Positions 1-12,153 of a stretch of 64,000 nt of DNA are shown here, piece by piece. The DNA comes from Botrytis cinerea B05.10 (lineage: Eukaryota > Ascomycota > Leotiomycetes > Helotiales > Sclerotiniaceae). The stretch is taken from NCBI RefSeq assembly GCF_000143535.2, contig NC_037324.1:1922001-1986000 (forward strand), in the 5' to 3' direction. How positions within the stretch are numbered: the stretch's first letter is position 1; each line of letters opens with the position of its first letter. Below the pieces are notes generated by a model that was not told the origin of the DNA, ran no database searches, and was given only the letters and a program-made list of their open reading frames with translations. A program made the position numbers and the translations under genes.

Positions 1-891
1 AATAATCCCAGGAACCTATTACGATTGCCTTACTTGAGTGTTCGACTTCTCTTGTCAACGATTCTTCGATATGAAGGAGAAGTTGCGTTGTTCTTAGGAC
101 CAATTCTGAAAGGAATCATCAGTACTCTTCCCTCTAATCTCTTGCAAACTCGGCTTACCTTCACATTGGAGCTTATAGAAAACGGGAGCTTCCTCATCAC
201 GGGGTAGCAAAATTGGAGCAGGTGCTTCTTCCCACTTAGAAACTTTAAATTTCAATCCAACATGTTTCTCAGTATCGCTCCACAAGAGCCGTTTGTTGCA
301 TTCCTCTGGGTTGTCAATGTGCCTCTCATTCGCTTCAACGCGATCCGACATCCAGTCTCTAAAAACTCTTATGACCCCCTCACCAACGTTAACGCAACTT
401 AGAAGCAATCCTCGTTTTGGACCAACCTTTACGATATTGGTGATGGTGCAAAGCTGCGAGAAAAGTTCATGTGACTCGAGATCGATGATTTGAGATACAA
501 GCCTGTCTTCTGATTCTGGTAAATGGGTTGGTCTAGTACTGCCTGCTAGATGTCGAATTCTTTCTTCAGGCTGAAGTGGCCTAAAGTGCGAATATAGACC
601 GGCCATTTTACCTAATCTCCCGGTACTGTTGACATCTTTGTATACATCTCCCTCTCCAACAACGTCGTCACTTAGTCCATCTGTACCAAGATAATCGCAC
701 AAAGCGTACGGGGTGATAAGTTTCGTAGAGGGATGAAAACATTCAAGGATCAATTTATGATTCTTCAAAGCCGCTGCTGCAATAAGGCGATGGTGTATGA
801 TTCGGATTATGAGATCATGGAAACGATGGCAGGTGCATGCGAGCGGAAGAAGTCGACGGGTAGAAAAGAGTGAAAGGACAGTGATGAGGAG
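1..891 (-). CDS. F-box-like protein, partial (runs off left edge)
   Basis: Coding on the minus strand is open from about 891 to 159, then a GTAAG donor (158) and a TTTCAG acceptor (106-108) join it in frame to an exon 105-1 that is still open at the window edge. The longest ATG-less frame starts well before the track-style start near 768: the residues LPLACTCHRFHDLI.. upstream are in frame and look like the F-box helix region of fungal F-box proteins, followed by KLILECFHPSTKL. The first exon with the start codon is not identified; an acceptor near 892 is likely. Function would be substrate recruitment in an SCF ubiquitin ligase if the F-box reading is right. The 3' end and any substrate-binding domain lie outside the window. 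The splice join is well supported; the family name is moderate. Confidence 0.5.
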
Positions 892-2374
892 CTTTAATAT
901 TGATTGTTAGCCAGCTAGTTCATAGGGCTAGTCAAAATGAAACACCGACCTCATTGGGCATTGAAGCAATTCCAGTGAAACTATCCACCATCTTGTCGAC
1001 TTTTGAATGTCAAATAGTGTCTTGAAAGATATATGATTCTGGTTGAATCAATCCAAATTTGCGTACGACAAACTCAACCTTTGTATTTATCAGATATTCC
1101 GAACAGAACCCAGTGATAACTGTCTGTGCAATTTGAGGGCGGGAAAGCACCAGATGAACACGAGAGTCGTGGGTAAGTCGGATGATATGGAATCAGGAGT
1201 AAATCCGATAGACAACTAGGATTCTGGTAGCCACAATAACAATCTAGACTTTTTAATCAAACCCTATGCACTGTTTGGTGGGATGCGGATGCGGATGCAA
1301 TGGGCTGGAATGGTAGCAGGTAGTTCTTTTCTTTGTCCCATGAGATAAGACTGCGAGTAGAGTGAGATAGTAAAACCCGAGCTCCTAGGTAAGAGTGGCA
1401 ATTGCGAACATAGACACAGTGTCGTTTTGTGCGTAGAGATGTGAAAATGTATGCAATGTAGCTTTTTCCTATTTGATAGAGAAGATATCGATGAGGATAG
1501 ATTATCATTAGAGAAAGCTTTGGATGTCAGGTCATGCCATGCCACGCCATGCCGCGCCATGTCATCATTTGTTGATTCACGTCAATTCTCTCTTATTTTC
1601 ATAGTTAAATCGGAAACAATGACGGAAGTGGTAGGTATCTCTCCATTCGATCGATAAGAGATCCCTGAGCTGTTTCAACCTAAAGACGCGATTGTTGATG
1701 CATGCCGAAGCATATCCACAAATCACGTGACGCAGATCGGGTCGGGTCAGAGGAACGCTGTTGGTCTTGATATTGCAACTAATAAGCTGATCTTTTTTGC
1801 AGCACTACTCTTTTATCCATTCCCCTCCACTATTTCCCGGTATTGTTCGCTGCACGTAGATCCAGTGCAGTCGAGAAAATGATAGTCTACTTGTATACAC
1901 TCTCTGATGGGTTCCCACCTTCAACTGTGGGAGTTCGTCACAAGCTGTTTATGAGAATGGAAAGGTAGCAAAGCATCGAATGAAGCTCTTGCATGAATGA
2001 CAAACAATTAGGAAACAACACGCTCCAATTCTGCAAACCTTTCAAAATTATGCTCTCGAATTATTTGAAGGCGAGAAACAAGAGCTGAACAGTGTCATTT
2101 TGCGTTGAGAAATTGCAATTACATTGTTCGGGCTTGTCAAGAACATAACGTTTATTCACATAAACAACGTCGATAATATGAATATAAAATGTCTCTTGCC
2201 TCATCGCATTATATGTCTTCTCAGCAGCTCACTCACCATCGAACCATCATACCATCATATCAACAAATTCAAACATCAAGGTATTCAATTCTTGGAGGCA
2301 TTTCAAGATATCTTCGCCACTCAGCCAACATTTCTGATCGCCCCCCCCCCCAAAAGACGCACACTTCATTCGCC
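892..2374. other. Intergenic, no gene recognised
   Basis: Only short overlapping frames without family resemblance. Two tiny iterations occur: GGATGC repeats at about 1280-1300 and a CATGCCACGC-like run at 1533-1562. A C10-12 homopolymer sits at 2341-2351 in the leader of the next gene. It probably holds the 5' region of the F-box-like gene and the promoter of the gene starting at 2375. Confidence 0.5.
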
Positions 2375-3277
2375 ATGTCTGAAGTGTACTGTTTCCCTTT
2401 TGCTGCCTTGGATCAATGGTACTTTGATGCAGAAATGATACACTATTTTCGAGATGCGAAAGTCCGCTGGGATAGCGACATGCCAAATCCCTTGGTGCCT
2501 TTCCCCAACCAACCAACATTTGTTATCCAATTCCAGTTTTGGGCGTCCTGTCTTCAGGGCCATGTCAAAGATCCCGAACCCTACTTGCCTGGACAAGTCC
2601 ATGGACTTCACGGACCCAGCTTCACCGACAGTGATTACGTACCGCGGGTCGAAAATGCACTCTTCAGAGCATTCAAGAAGAACGGGATTACTGACTGCAC
2701 GGTGACCCGTGGAGTCGATGAAACTCTGGCCTTCAAAGGCCACCCACCGCATGTCCTCTGTCGAGGATTTCCACAGATTGATGACTATGGCTCGGAGGTG
2801 CAAAATCCAATGCGCCAAGGCGGAGGATACAATGCAAAGCAAGAACCATGGATTCCCCTCTGGCAGATCCACTCGCCTGAAGATTCATCATGGAAGCCAA
2901 TGAACCTTCAGCGCTACGATATCGCTTTCGTGGAAGTCATATCACCCGTCCTTCCACTCACAGAAGAAAGCTACATAGAGGTAGACCGAGTCGCTCACAC
3001 AATCATTCAGACACTCAGGGTTCAGAAGAAGGATGGTCCAGGTATTAACGTCAGATGTGAAAGTCGATCCAATTTCTGCTGGCCGAGCACTAGCCATCGC
3101 CTTCCTGCAAACTTGAAGAACACTCTAGAAGCACGCTTCTCTCGTGTTCCCCAGGTGGATGAAGAAAGAAGACTTGCTTTTGCCCATGAGATGTTCAACG
3201 AAATCCTCACCACAGGACCACAGCCCGCACGATTCTTGTTAGAAAGACCTTCTGCAGGGAGATTTGATGACGAATGA
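2375..3277 (+). CDS. Unrecognised 300-aa protein (faint amidoligase-like resemblance)
   Basis: Single exon, 300 residues from the ATG at 2375. The frame is open back to 2189 but the upstream 62 residues cross a C homopolymer and look like leader, so the inner ATG (MSEVYCFPF) is preferred. No signal peptide or membrane segment is seen. The region around residues 190-250 has a VEVISPVL motif followed by a long helix-like stretch, then a positively charged segment ending in LPANLKNTL; this order weakly recalls fungal putative amidoligases (VE..SPVL, then a CG.HVHV motif and LK..A), but the His-rich motif is missing, so it could be a diverged or degenerate relative, or unrelated. Codon use looks like the neighbouring intact genes. 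Function unknown. Confidence 0.55.
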   Translation: MSEVYCFPFAALDQWYFDAEMIHYFRDAKVRWDSDMPNPLVPFPNQPTFVIQFQFWASCLQGHVKDPEPYLPGQVHGLHGPSFTDSDYVPRVENALFRAFKKNGITDCTVTRGVDETLAFKGHPPHVLCRGFPQIDDYGSEVQNPMRQGGGYNAKQEPWIPLWQIHSPEDSSWKPMNLQRYDIAFVEVISPVLPLTEESYIEVDRVAHTIIQTLRVQKKDGPGINVRCESRSNFCWPSTSHRLPANLKNTLEARFSRVPQVDEERRLAFAHEMFNEILTTGPQPARFLLERPSAGRFDDE

Positions 3278-3781
3278 GGATGGAGACACATCGGACTCGT
3301 GAGTTTCCTACCAGCAAACTCTGCGACGAGAATCTCAATGTGGCGAGCATGGCGCTTCTACATGTGAAATTCCGCAGAACAATCTCCTAACTAAGAACAA
3401 GAAACGAGCCAGAAAACTATGCCCGATAATTGAGCCGGCCTCAACTCAGATCCCCCCAGCGGGTTGAACTAGAATGAAAATAAACTTACCTGAAATCCGG
3501 AGCCCTTCGATAGTCGAATGTGATGCAAATCTGATATTAAAATATTCTAAGTAAGTAAAATGTATGTTCAACAGTAACATAAATCTTGGGTATGCAACTT
3601 CTCCCAGCTAATAGTATTGAGAAGCACTCGACTCCTTTTGGAGGACCTTGATAATTGTTACCATGCTTCATAACCCCTCAGTATGCCTTAAATGCGTTCC
3701 CAACTATGACATTTCACAATCCACTTATTATGTATATCCTCGCCTTCCTCTCCCTCCCGTCCAGCTGATCATCACATTCTC

Positions 3782-4306
3782 TTATTTGACATAGAATCCC
3801 CACTGCACCCACATCCAAATCAAAGTCCCTGTTGACACCGCGGCCGGTCCTGCTAATCCCTTGCCCATCTTCGTAGTGCCAAACACCAACCACTCTCCCA
3901 TAAAATGTAACCACGCAACAACAAACGTCGCATATCCCAATTGATATATTTGTGGGTTGCTAATATGATATGCGGTTTGAAGACGAACGATCGCAGTGAT
4001 GAGAGTCCACGTTCCGAATGTGCGTGAAGAGAGAGGAGTGGCAGATGTGGTCAAAGGGTAGGATTGGGAGGTACCCTTACTAAGTGGGCTATTGGACTTG
4101 GGGATGGCGTTATAGATTTGGGAGTTAAAGTGGAGAGTAAAATAGCACTGAACGGTGTTGAAAAGAGAGGTCACGGAGATCTAGGGTTGGATTAGTGCTG
4201 AGACTAGATATGAGGAAAGGACAGCGTTACTCACGAAAAGAAGCCATTGGGGAAGTGCACCTTCGTGTTGAGGTAAGTACGCGGTGAGGCTAGTGAGGAA
4301 ACTCAT
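3782..4306 (-). CDS. erg28: Ergosterol biosynthesis protein 28 (Erg28), ER scaffold
   Basis: Two exons: 4306-4235 (24 codons, ATG at 4306) and 4180-3782, joined across a 54-bp intron (GTGAGT donor at 4234, CTAG acceptor at 4181-4183) in phase 0; 156 residues. In yeast, Erg28 is an ER membrane protein that tethers the C-4 demethylation enzymes Erg25/26/27. Seen here: an N-terminal WLLF segment, an NTVQCYF motif at the exon 2 start, a RTFGTWTL..AIVRLQTAYHI hydrophobic stretch, LGYATFVVAWLHFMGEWL, and a C-terminal WMWVQWGFYV segment, giving four hydrophobic stretches as expected. Length fits the family (about 140-160). It is divergently paired with the 3-ketoacyl-CoA reductase at 4724, both being ER lipid enzymes. 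Confidence 0.92.
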
Positions 4307-4723
4307 GCTGAGAAGCTGTATCTGAAACAACTGTATTTGAATATCCGATTGTTGATGGGATTGAAATGTGGTTGTGCCGTGATAATGGGATCACGCCAAT
4401 GTAAATCCAAATCTGAAAAGAGGTCAGCCAGGACAACGAAATAAACAAAAAGTGTTAGTTCGAAGATCAGCCTTGTGCAGGGGCCGGCGGCCCGCACTAT
4501 TGGCAAATCATGTTAGACATCGTTAGTGCCTCGAGTATCTCCAATAGTGAGATGCTACGAGGCTACTCGGTGTTATCATGAACGAATGCCGGGCTGAAAT
4601 TTAGCGGATTTCCTCACCAAAACTTAGCCCAAATTAAAGTCACCTATTTCTAATAAGTCCTGGTGGCCTCAACGTTTCTCTGAATTGTCTTCCACTTCTT
4701 TCAATCCATTGACAATTGACAAA
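4307..4723. promoter_or_regulatory. Shared divergent promoter region, erg28 / ketoacyl reductase
   Basis: The two start codons are 417 bp apart on opposite strands with no other gene between them, so one interval must serve both. No specific factor site was identified by eye. Confidence 0.5.
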
Positions 4724-5789
4724 ATGGTTCTCGATACTATTCTGCCAAAGGCTGTCCTCACCGGACTTGCTGGCATTGGAGCTTTCATTGTCGCTGGCAA
4801 AGTCATTAGCTACATCCAGCTTCTATTGAGTCTTTTCGTCCTTTCAGGAAAGAATGTAAGGGCCCTTGATACTTGGTGAACCGACAGCTTTAGTTTGGTG
4901 CAGCTGGCTAACATACTCCGAATAGCTTCGAACCTATGGAAAGAAAGGAACTTGGGCAGTAGTGACTGGTGCTTCTGATGGTCTCGGCAAAGAATATGCG
5001 ATTCAACTTGCCCAGAAAGGATTCAATATTGTTCTCGTTTCCCGCACAGAATCGAAACTTCAAACTCTTGCCTCCGAAATCCAAACCAAATATGCCGGCT
5101 CAAATATTCAGACAAAGATTCTTGCCATGGATTTCGCTGCCAATAGGGACGAGGATTACGCAAAGTTGAAGGCTCTTGTTGATGGACTCGATGTAGGAAT
5201 CTTGGTCAACAACGTTGGGCAAAGTCACAGCATTCCCGTACCATTTATTCAGACACCAAAGGAGGAAATGAGAGACATTATTACCATCAACTGCATGGGT
5301 ACACTTCGAGTTACTCAAATTGTAGCACCCGGAATGGTTCAACGCAAACGCGGTTTGATCTTAACTATGGGTTCATTTGGCGGATGGTTACCGACTCCTT
5401 TACTGGCTACTTACTCTGGAAGCAAGGCGTTCTTACAACAATGGTCAACATCCCTTGGAGGTGAACTCAAGGGTACAGGCGTCGACGTCGAGTTAGTATT
5501 GAGCTACCTTGTTACGACCGCAATGAGCAAGATTCGTCGTACTAGCATGTTTATTCCAAACCCAAGAACATTTGTCAAGACTACTCTGGCCAAGGTTGGT
5601 AGAAGTGGAGGAGCCCAGAAGATGGCTTACACAAGTACACCATTCTGGGGTCATGCGTTAATGCAATGGTGGTTGGAAAATACCTTAGGAGTTGGAGGGT
5701 CATTTGTGGTAGATCAAAACAAAGGCATGCACCAGAGTATCAGAACCAGAGCTTTGAAGAAAGCCGAAAGGGATGCTAAGAAGGCATGA
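4724..5789 (+). CDS. Very-long-chain 3-oxoacyl-CoA reductase (microsomal, Ifa38/KAR type)
   Basis: Exons 4724-4855 and 4926-5789 (GTAAGG donor, AATAG acceptor, phase 0); 331 residues. The enzyme reduces 3-ketoacyl-CoA with NADPH in the second step of each fatty-acid elongation cycle at the ER. Exon 1 supplies an N-terminal membrane anchor (about residues 10-40). Exon 2 holds the short-chain dehydrogenase fold: TGASDGLG cofactor motif at 58-65, NNVG at about 139-142, and catalytic YSGSK with Tyr207 and Lys211. The C-terminus is lysine rich ([10 protein letters not shown]), close to but not a strict KKXX retrieval signal. Length matches the family (about 330-350). The ATG 39 bp upstream (in-frame at 4685) is not needed and the MVLDTILP start fits homologues better. 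Confidence 0.93.
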
Positions 5790-6700
5790 TTCAAGAAACC
5801 AAAAGAGCATGATCAGACGGAGGAGTGAAACGAAGAGTGGAAGACGAGCGGTGGATGAACGAAATGCATAATTTGCTACATGTCTTATGCTAGGAAGTCG
5901 GCGGTAAATGGGAGAATTGGCTTCATGATGGCGGCGACAAACTCACGAGAAAGACCTATAGATTAATCTTCTCTGATTGTTTCGGGGTAGGCGAGAAAAG
6001 TATATAATCAACATCAATATGACATTATACTCAGAGTTCTGTATCGTGGGATAGACTTCGGATACCTTGAGTTCTAACTGTACAGATGATGGCTTTCTCA
6101 TAGAGGTAACAGTGAATAAGCGTCATCTTCACCCACCCCCTTCTAATGCTCAAAGTGAGTTGTAAAAAAGAAAGCCCTTCTTACGTTGAAACATTATTCT
6201 CACCGGTACGGCGCACAACTATACTATCCTATCGTATGTCCCTAACGTACCTATCAAGCTAGATATCGCAGTATTTCCTATTTAATGATTCTTTTTCCAA
6301 TTTATCATTCCCTAGATTTGTAAAACCCAAACCACCAAATTTCTATGACCTTGTTTTTTTTTTACAACCCATCACGTGCCTCAAATAAATATTTATCCTG
6401 GAAGCTTCGACCGCGTCGCGAGGCTCATCTAGAGAGAGAGTTGTAGCTCTAAAACAGAAAAAATATACAGCTGCAGGTATACAAATATAAACCTTGCCCT
6501 CGATCCATCCTCGAATTTTTACAATCATTTGCCTTCATCGCATAACTTCGAAGATTATCATATCATCACGACTCAATCGCTTTTCTCTTCATGAAGTTTT
6601 TCTAATCTCTAATTCCATCTTCCGCAAGATTCCTTCTCGCGACAGTATTTATTTAAAGATTGGTTGATTACCGGCCAAAGAAGGAAAAAAAAAAAAGAGA
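5790..6700. other. Intergenic: 3' and 5' flanks
   Basis: No coding frame of note. The last 40 bp before 6701 contain an A-rich leader (poly-A run at 6687-6696) directly before the NUP start codon. Nothing else recognised. Confidence 0.5.
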
Positions 6701-9700
6701 ATGGCTCTTCCAGGAACACCACAGAGACCTTTACCAGGTACATATTTCATGACACCTGCTCCTCCGAGATTCAATCAACCTCCTCCACCACAACCACCTC
6801 TTTTCCGACCACCGCAACCGCATGCTGGACGTGAACCAACTCCACCTCGAGACGGCCCAATACCTCCTCCAATTCAACCTCAAATCTTACCACAACCTTT
6901 ATTACCCATATCACGAGCTGCGAAAACTATCAACGAAGTTCTGCAAAGAGAATCAAGCTTTCCTGATCTTGATAGCTATGTCAAGCGTGAGTCTACATTA
7001 GAGTCTGTATAGGAGTCACAGCTAACAGTTTCGCAGAGGGCATCTCGTCTGACTATGACCTTCCATCTCCTGCCTCCGATCCCGCCTGGGTTCCTTTCCA
7101 AAAGATGAGGATGTACGATATTCCAGATACGATTTACGACCAATACAACAATGCTTCTTTCGGGACATCGATGGGGCTTTTTGCGGAGTTAAATCATGCA
7201 TGGGCAGCTATCGACAACGCATTATACTTATGGGACTACACCAGTCCAAATCCAACACTGCGAGGATTTGAGGACCAGCCAAATGGTATCAGAGCTGTGA
7301 AACTGGTGATACCGCGCAAAGGAGTTTTCATTGAAGCTATCACCCACATTGTGGTGGTCGCAACCACTCAAGATATTATTTTGTTGGGTGTCGCAGACGG
7401 ACTTGATGAGCATGGGAATAGAAACCTGGAGCTTTACAGAACCGGCATGACGCTTTCCATCAGAGGACTCGATGTCACAGTAATTGAAGGATCAACAGAT
7501 ACGGGGCGCATATTTTTCGCGGGAGGAGCCAACCAGGTCTACGAGCTTACATATCAAAATGAAGACAAATGGTTTTCAAATAAAACTGGAAAGCTCAATC
7601 ACACGAGTCCCGGGTACACATCTTTGGTGCCCATACCTTGGGCTCGCGCGACGACTGAGGTTGTAGTGGATATGGTTGTGGATGACACCCGTCGCTTGCT
7701 ATACACTCTTTCCTCCGAATCCACTATTCGAACATTCCATATGGACAGCGCTACCACCTTGACACAAGTTATTGACAAGAAGCGACAAGATATCCTGAGA
7801 GATATCTCTCACATGATTTCGGCCTCGCCCCTCTTATCGTCTCATATGCGAATCGTTTCAATCAGTCCTATATCTGCAAAAGAAGGACTAAAGCTCCATC
7901 TTATGGCTACTACTACATCTGGATGTCGCTTGTTTCTGAGTGCTACTCGGGGTTATGCTTACGGTTTTCAAACTGGCCAGGGAGCTCCACAAAGTATGCA
8001 GGTTCAACACATTAGATTCCCACCCAGGATTGATCGGCCGGGAACTAGGCCTTATCCTGGACTCGAGCCAGCGATTGAGACAAGCTCCGATGCACTAGCA
8101 CATACACGCAAAGGTCTTCGATATCCTCCAGGCTTCTTCTTCTGTTTCGTTTCCAAGGAGACCCGTGATGGGAGTGATGCTCTTTTTCTGTCGGCTCCAG
8201 ATACAGGTCGGATAGCAGCGCAGGCACGAGACATGGCCGCTCAACAAGGTTTGCGATATTGTGAATCAGCATTTTGGCTGGAAATGGGCAGTCGTGCTGA
8301 GGCTATTGGTCTTGTGACAAAACCTTTTGCCGCTTCAGATCAACCTCTGGGCTTCGGAAATGAACTCGCAACGCAGTATGATCTTCCAACCCCGGAAATA
8401 GCAATTATGACAAATTCTGGGATTCATATCGTTCGACGTCGACGACTCGTAGACATATTCGCCTCTGCTATTCGAAGTGGATTTGACGATGGAGAAACAG
8501 AAATCAAGAAATTCATTCGGCAATATGGTAGGGGAGAAACAACCGCGACTGCTTTAGCCGTAGCATGCGGACAGGGCGGCGATGCTTCAGTAGTTGGAGA
8601 GAGGAGGATAGCAGATCCCGACACTATTGAAGCTGCTAGAAGAGCATTCGTTGAGCATGGTGGTCGTGCATCTATGGATCAAAATATGGTTGTCGAGGGA
8701 CCAACTCAAGCTATCGAAAACGTGCGGCCTTCTTCGAGACACGATGGGCTTGCTCTATATATGGCTAGATTAGTCCGTGGTCTTTGGAAATCCCCGGTCA
8801 TAAAAATGGAAATTACCAAGGAGGCGATTGCTATCAAACCAACAATTGATAAAAAGAAGCTAGGTGCTGTTCAAGATGAACTTATGAAATTGTCAAAGTT
8901 CTTGGAGGACAACAAGACGTTCATTGAGGGGCTTTCTGGGCCCGAGGGTCTTAATCGTGCCACAACTCAACAGGAGGATCTTGCTCTGCAGGGCGAGCAT
9001 CAAGCATTGCATTCACTGCAAATCCTTAACACGAGCATAGTGGAAGGAATATCCTTTGTGCAAATGTTTTTCGAGGAACGAGTCGATGACATTTGGGCTG
9101 CTTTGGATGATACAACCAAGCAACAACTTCGAGAACTGACATTTGAGCTATTATTCTCTACAGACAATGGCAAAAACTTGGCGAAGTTGTTGGTGAAGGA
9201 GATTGTGAATCGTAACATTGCCCAAGGCTCAAATGTTGATACAGTCGCCGAGGCTCTCAGAAGACGCTGTGGTACTTTCTGTAGTCCTGACGATGTCATT
9301 ATTTTCAGGGCCCAAGAACAGTTGCAACGAGCGACCAGCGTTGGCCCTTCATCCGATCACGGAAGGGCACTTCTCAACGAGAGTGTTCGGTTGTTCCAGG
9401 AAGTCGCCGGTGTTTTATCCCATGACAATTTGTACAGCGCTTGCGCTCAATTTGCCGCCAATCAATTCTATGCTGGTGCAATCAGCCTGGCACTACTTGT
9501 TGCTCATGAATCTGATCGTGGCAACAAAGCTTTGTCGTGGCTTAACGATGGCAGGCCTGCCGACGACCATCGAGCAAGTTTCTTCGAGTTCCGCAAAGAC
9601 TGTTATAACATTGTGAAGGAGATTTTGACTGCTGTTGACAACGACACTGGAAATGCACCGGAAATGGTTGATGGCAGACAAACCACCCAGGCTAGAATGC

Positions 9701-10869
9701 GCGAAGAAGCACATCAAGTGGTTGACGAGTCTGATGACGAAGTCTTTCAATACGACCTATTTGATTGGTACCTTGAACAAGGCTGGACAGAAAGAATTAT
9801 TGCCACAGACTCGCCATTCATCGTGAAATATCTTGAGCGAACTGCTAGTGAAAGCACGGAGAATTCCGACCTGCTTTGGAAATACTATGTTCACCGAGAA
9901 GATTATTCTTCCGCTGCCGGTGTACAGCTTACCTTGGCTAAGAGTGAACTTCCCATCTCTTTGCAAAGGAGAATCGAATATTTAAGCAGAGCCAAGGCAA
10001 ATGCTCAAACACAAGGCGGTGCCGTCCATAGACAGGCGCGACAAATCATGCTGCATGAGGCTGGTGAGCTACTGGACGTTGCTAGTATTCAGCATGAATT
10101 GTTGCAACGTTTGAGAGGCGATCCTAGAATTCCTCAGGCACGTAAAGATTCTGTGGTTCAAGATCTTGACGGCTCCATTCAACCACTCTCTGTCGTAAGT
10201 TTCCACCCCGTCCTCGGGTGCTTGTGCATTGCTAACATCTTCTAGCTTTTTAATGAATATGCCGACCAAGGCCAATACTATGACATCTGCCTCCAGATAT
10301 TTGCAGCTGCCAATCATCACAACCAGGCTGATATCCGGACTATGTGGGAACAACTTCTACAGTCGATACAGACCCGTGTAGAAGAAGACCCGCAAGCACA
10401 AACTGAACGTCCCTATGAAGCTATCGTAAACATTATCCGTGAAATGTCGCAAAAGCTCTCTGGATATGAGATTGTCTTCTCTCCCAGTATTCTCATCCCT
10501 CTCGTCGAAACCTACGCAGCTGAGCACGCCCACCCAGGTCCTACAAACTGGGTCCCAGATTTGTTTATCAGTGTATCCTTCGACTTTGACACAATAATCA
10601 ACATCTTAGAAGGAATGTTTTACAATGAAGTTAATCCATTCGTTGGGTCAAATAGGATAGTTCTCGCAAACCACATTGTTTATTCGGCGGAGCAATGGTA
10701 CGAGGACTGTGTTAGACACAACAAGAGGGTCTTTGGAGGTGAGGTGCAGAAAGATCAGGTTGGACAGATTTTGGCCGAGTTGGGTGCGGCTGCCTATAGA
10801 GATGATCCAGTTGGGAGACAGAGAATTATGGAATTGAGAAGGAGGATTGGGTTGGGGGGGTTACGATGA
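6701..10869 (+). CDS. Nuclear pore protein of the Nup155/Nup157/Nup170 family
   Basis: Three exons: 6701-6986, 7037-10194, 10246-10869, with introns of 50 and 51 bp (GTGAGT..GCAG; GTAAGT..CTAG); 1355 residues, the usual size. This is a large inner-ring scaffold nucleoporin that anchors the pore to the membrane side and connects to Nup53-type partners. The first 75 residues are proline rich (PPPPQPP runs) and disordered; the beta-propeller part begins around residue 120 (MRMYDIPDTIYDQYN, SMGLFAELNHAWAAIDNALYLWDY), which is characteristic of the family, and the second half is an alpha-helical stack (for example VEGISFVQMFFEERVDDIWAAL). Neighbours are unrelated and no operon logic applies. Confidence 0.95.
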
Positions 10870-12153
10870 GAGAAGAATGGTAAAGATCATACGATTGGGA
10901 CGAAGGCAAGGAGAAGAAACTTGTAATTGGAAAACGAAAACAAGTGCAGGGCAATTTTTTTATAAGAGCCCATTGCCTAGAATGGCATTTGTAGGCATAA
11001 ATTGGGCATTGAGCTAGGAGTTGGGGAACTTGTTTGTTTTGATACTAAGTGGAGGAAGCAGAGTTCGATCTTACTGAATTTATCGACTGGTGTGTGGACA
11101 GAGAAACTTACGCTATCGACAGTAGTCCGATGTGCCGAAAGTAGGGTTTCGTGGAGGGAAAGCGATGACGATAGATGGGTGTTCTGCTTGTAATTCATAG
11201 ATGACTGGTGCTTGTTGGTTGGTAATATTATTGTGATCAATGGTGAAAAGTAACAAGGGAGTGAAAAGCTAGTTTCAATTAGCTAGTTGTCAATGAAGGA
11301 GATGAGATGATGAAAATGAATGGATACCATGGTAGATGAACGAGTTGACTTTGACTAACATGCTTGGTATTATTCGGTTGTGATTGAGGTATGAGCACGA
11401 GAGATTTGGACATGGCAAATGTAGAAATATGTGAAGGGAAAAGTAACGATTAGATTCAGGAAATGGCCTCAAATATTGTGGAAACGTATAAACCGTAGGG
11501 AAGACCATCCTCTCCTTCTTTTCATCATATAGTCACCCTTCCTCAAACCCTAAAAACCCATCATTCAACTCATCTTCTACCTGTGAAGACGCCACACTCT
11601 CCTATGTCCGACTTTTCACTTCCCTGCTGGCCTCTATGAGCTTTACTGTATATATTGTGATGTTTGTAATGAGAAGGTGGAGATAACCAAGCGATATAAA
11701 GAAATACAGAACTATCATTAGCGAGTGGAATAGGATTCGCATAATTGTTGAGAGTTGGATCGAATGGAGATTGCAATTCTGCAGAGAATGATTGACATAA
11801 TTATAAAGATGTCTCAGCTGAAGGCTTGCTTAAAGGAACAAGGGTGATAGAATCTTACCCGCGTTTGAGTAATAAATGGCTTTTGATATTGGAACCGGTG
11901 CGTGGACAATTGAGGACTTTGACTTTGAGACGGCACTTTGACACTTGGTTTGCTCCATCGCTTTGCAGTTTCGAAGGGCGGATATGAGAAGTAACACGTA
12001 CTCCGATGTCCAGATCACATATCTCGTGATGAAATCGATATTGAATTGCTAGATTGTAGCAAGTTTTTCTACAAAGCATAGGGGGTATATGACGAATAAA
12101 ATGACAACTCGAGAAGTAAATCCCACATAAAACAATTATAACCCATCAATCAT
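10870..12153. other. Intergenic between two convergent genes
   Basis: Convergent 3' flanks of the nucleoporin and the rhodopsin-domain gene. Several short frames exist but none has composition or motifs that suggest a protein. An ncRNA cannot be excluded. Confidence 0.45.

Noticed and set aside
2189..2374. Upstream extension of the orphan protein
   Set aside because: Crosses a C homopolymer and reads as leader; the ATG at 2375 fits better.
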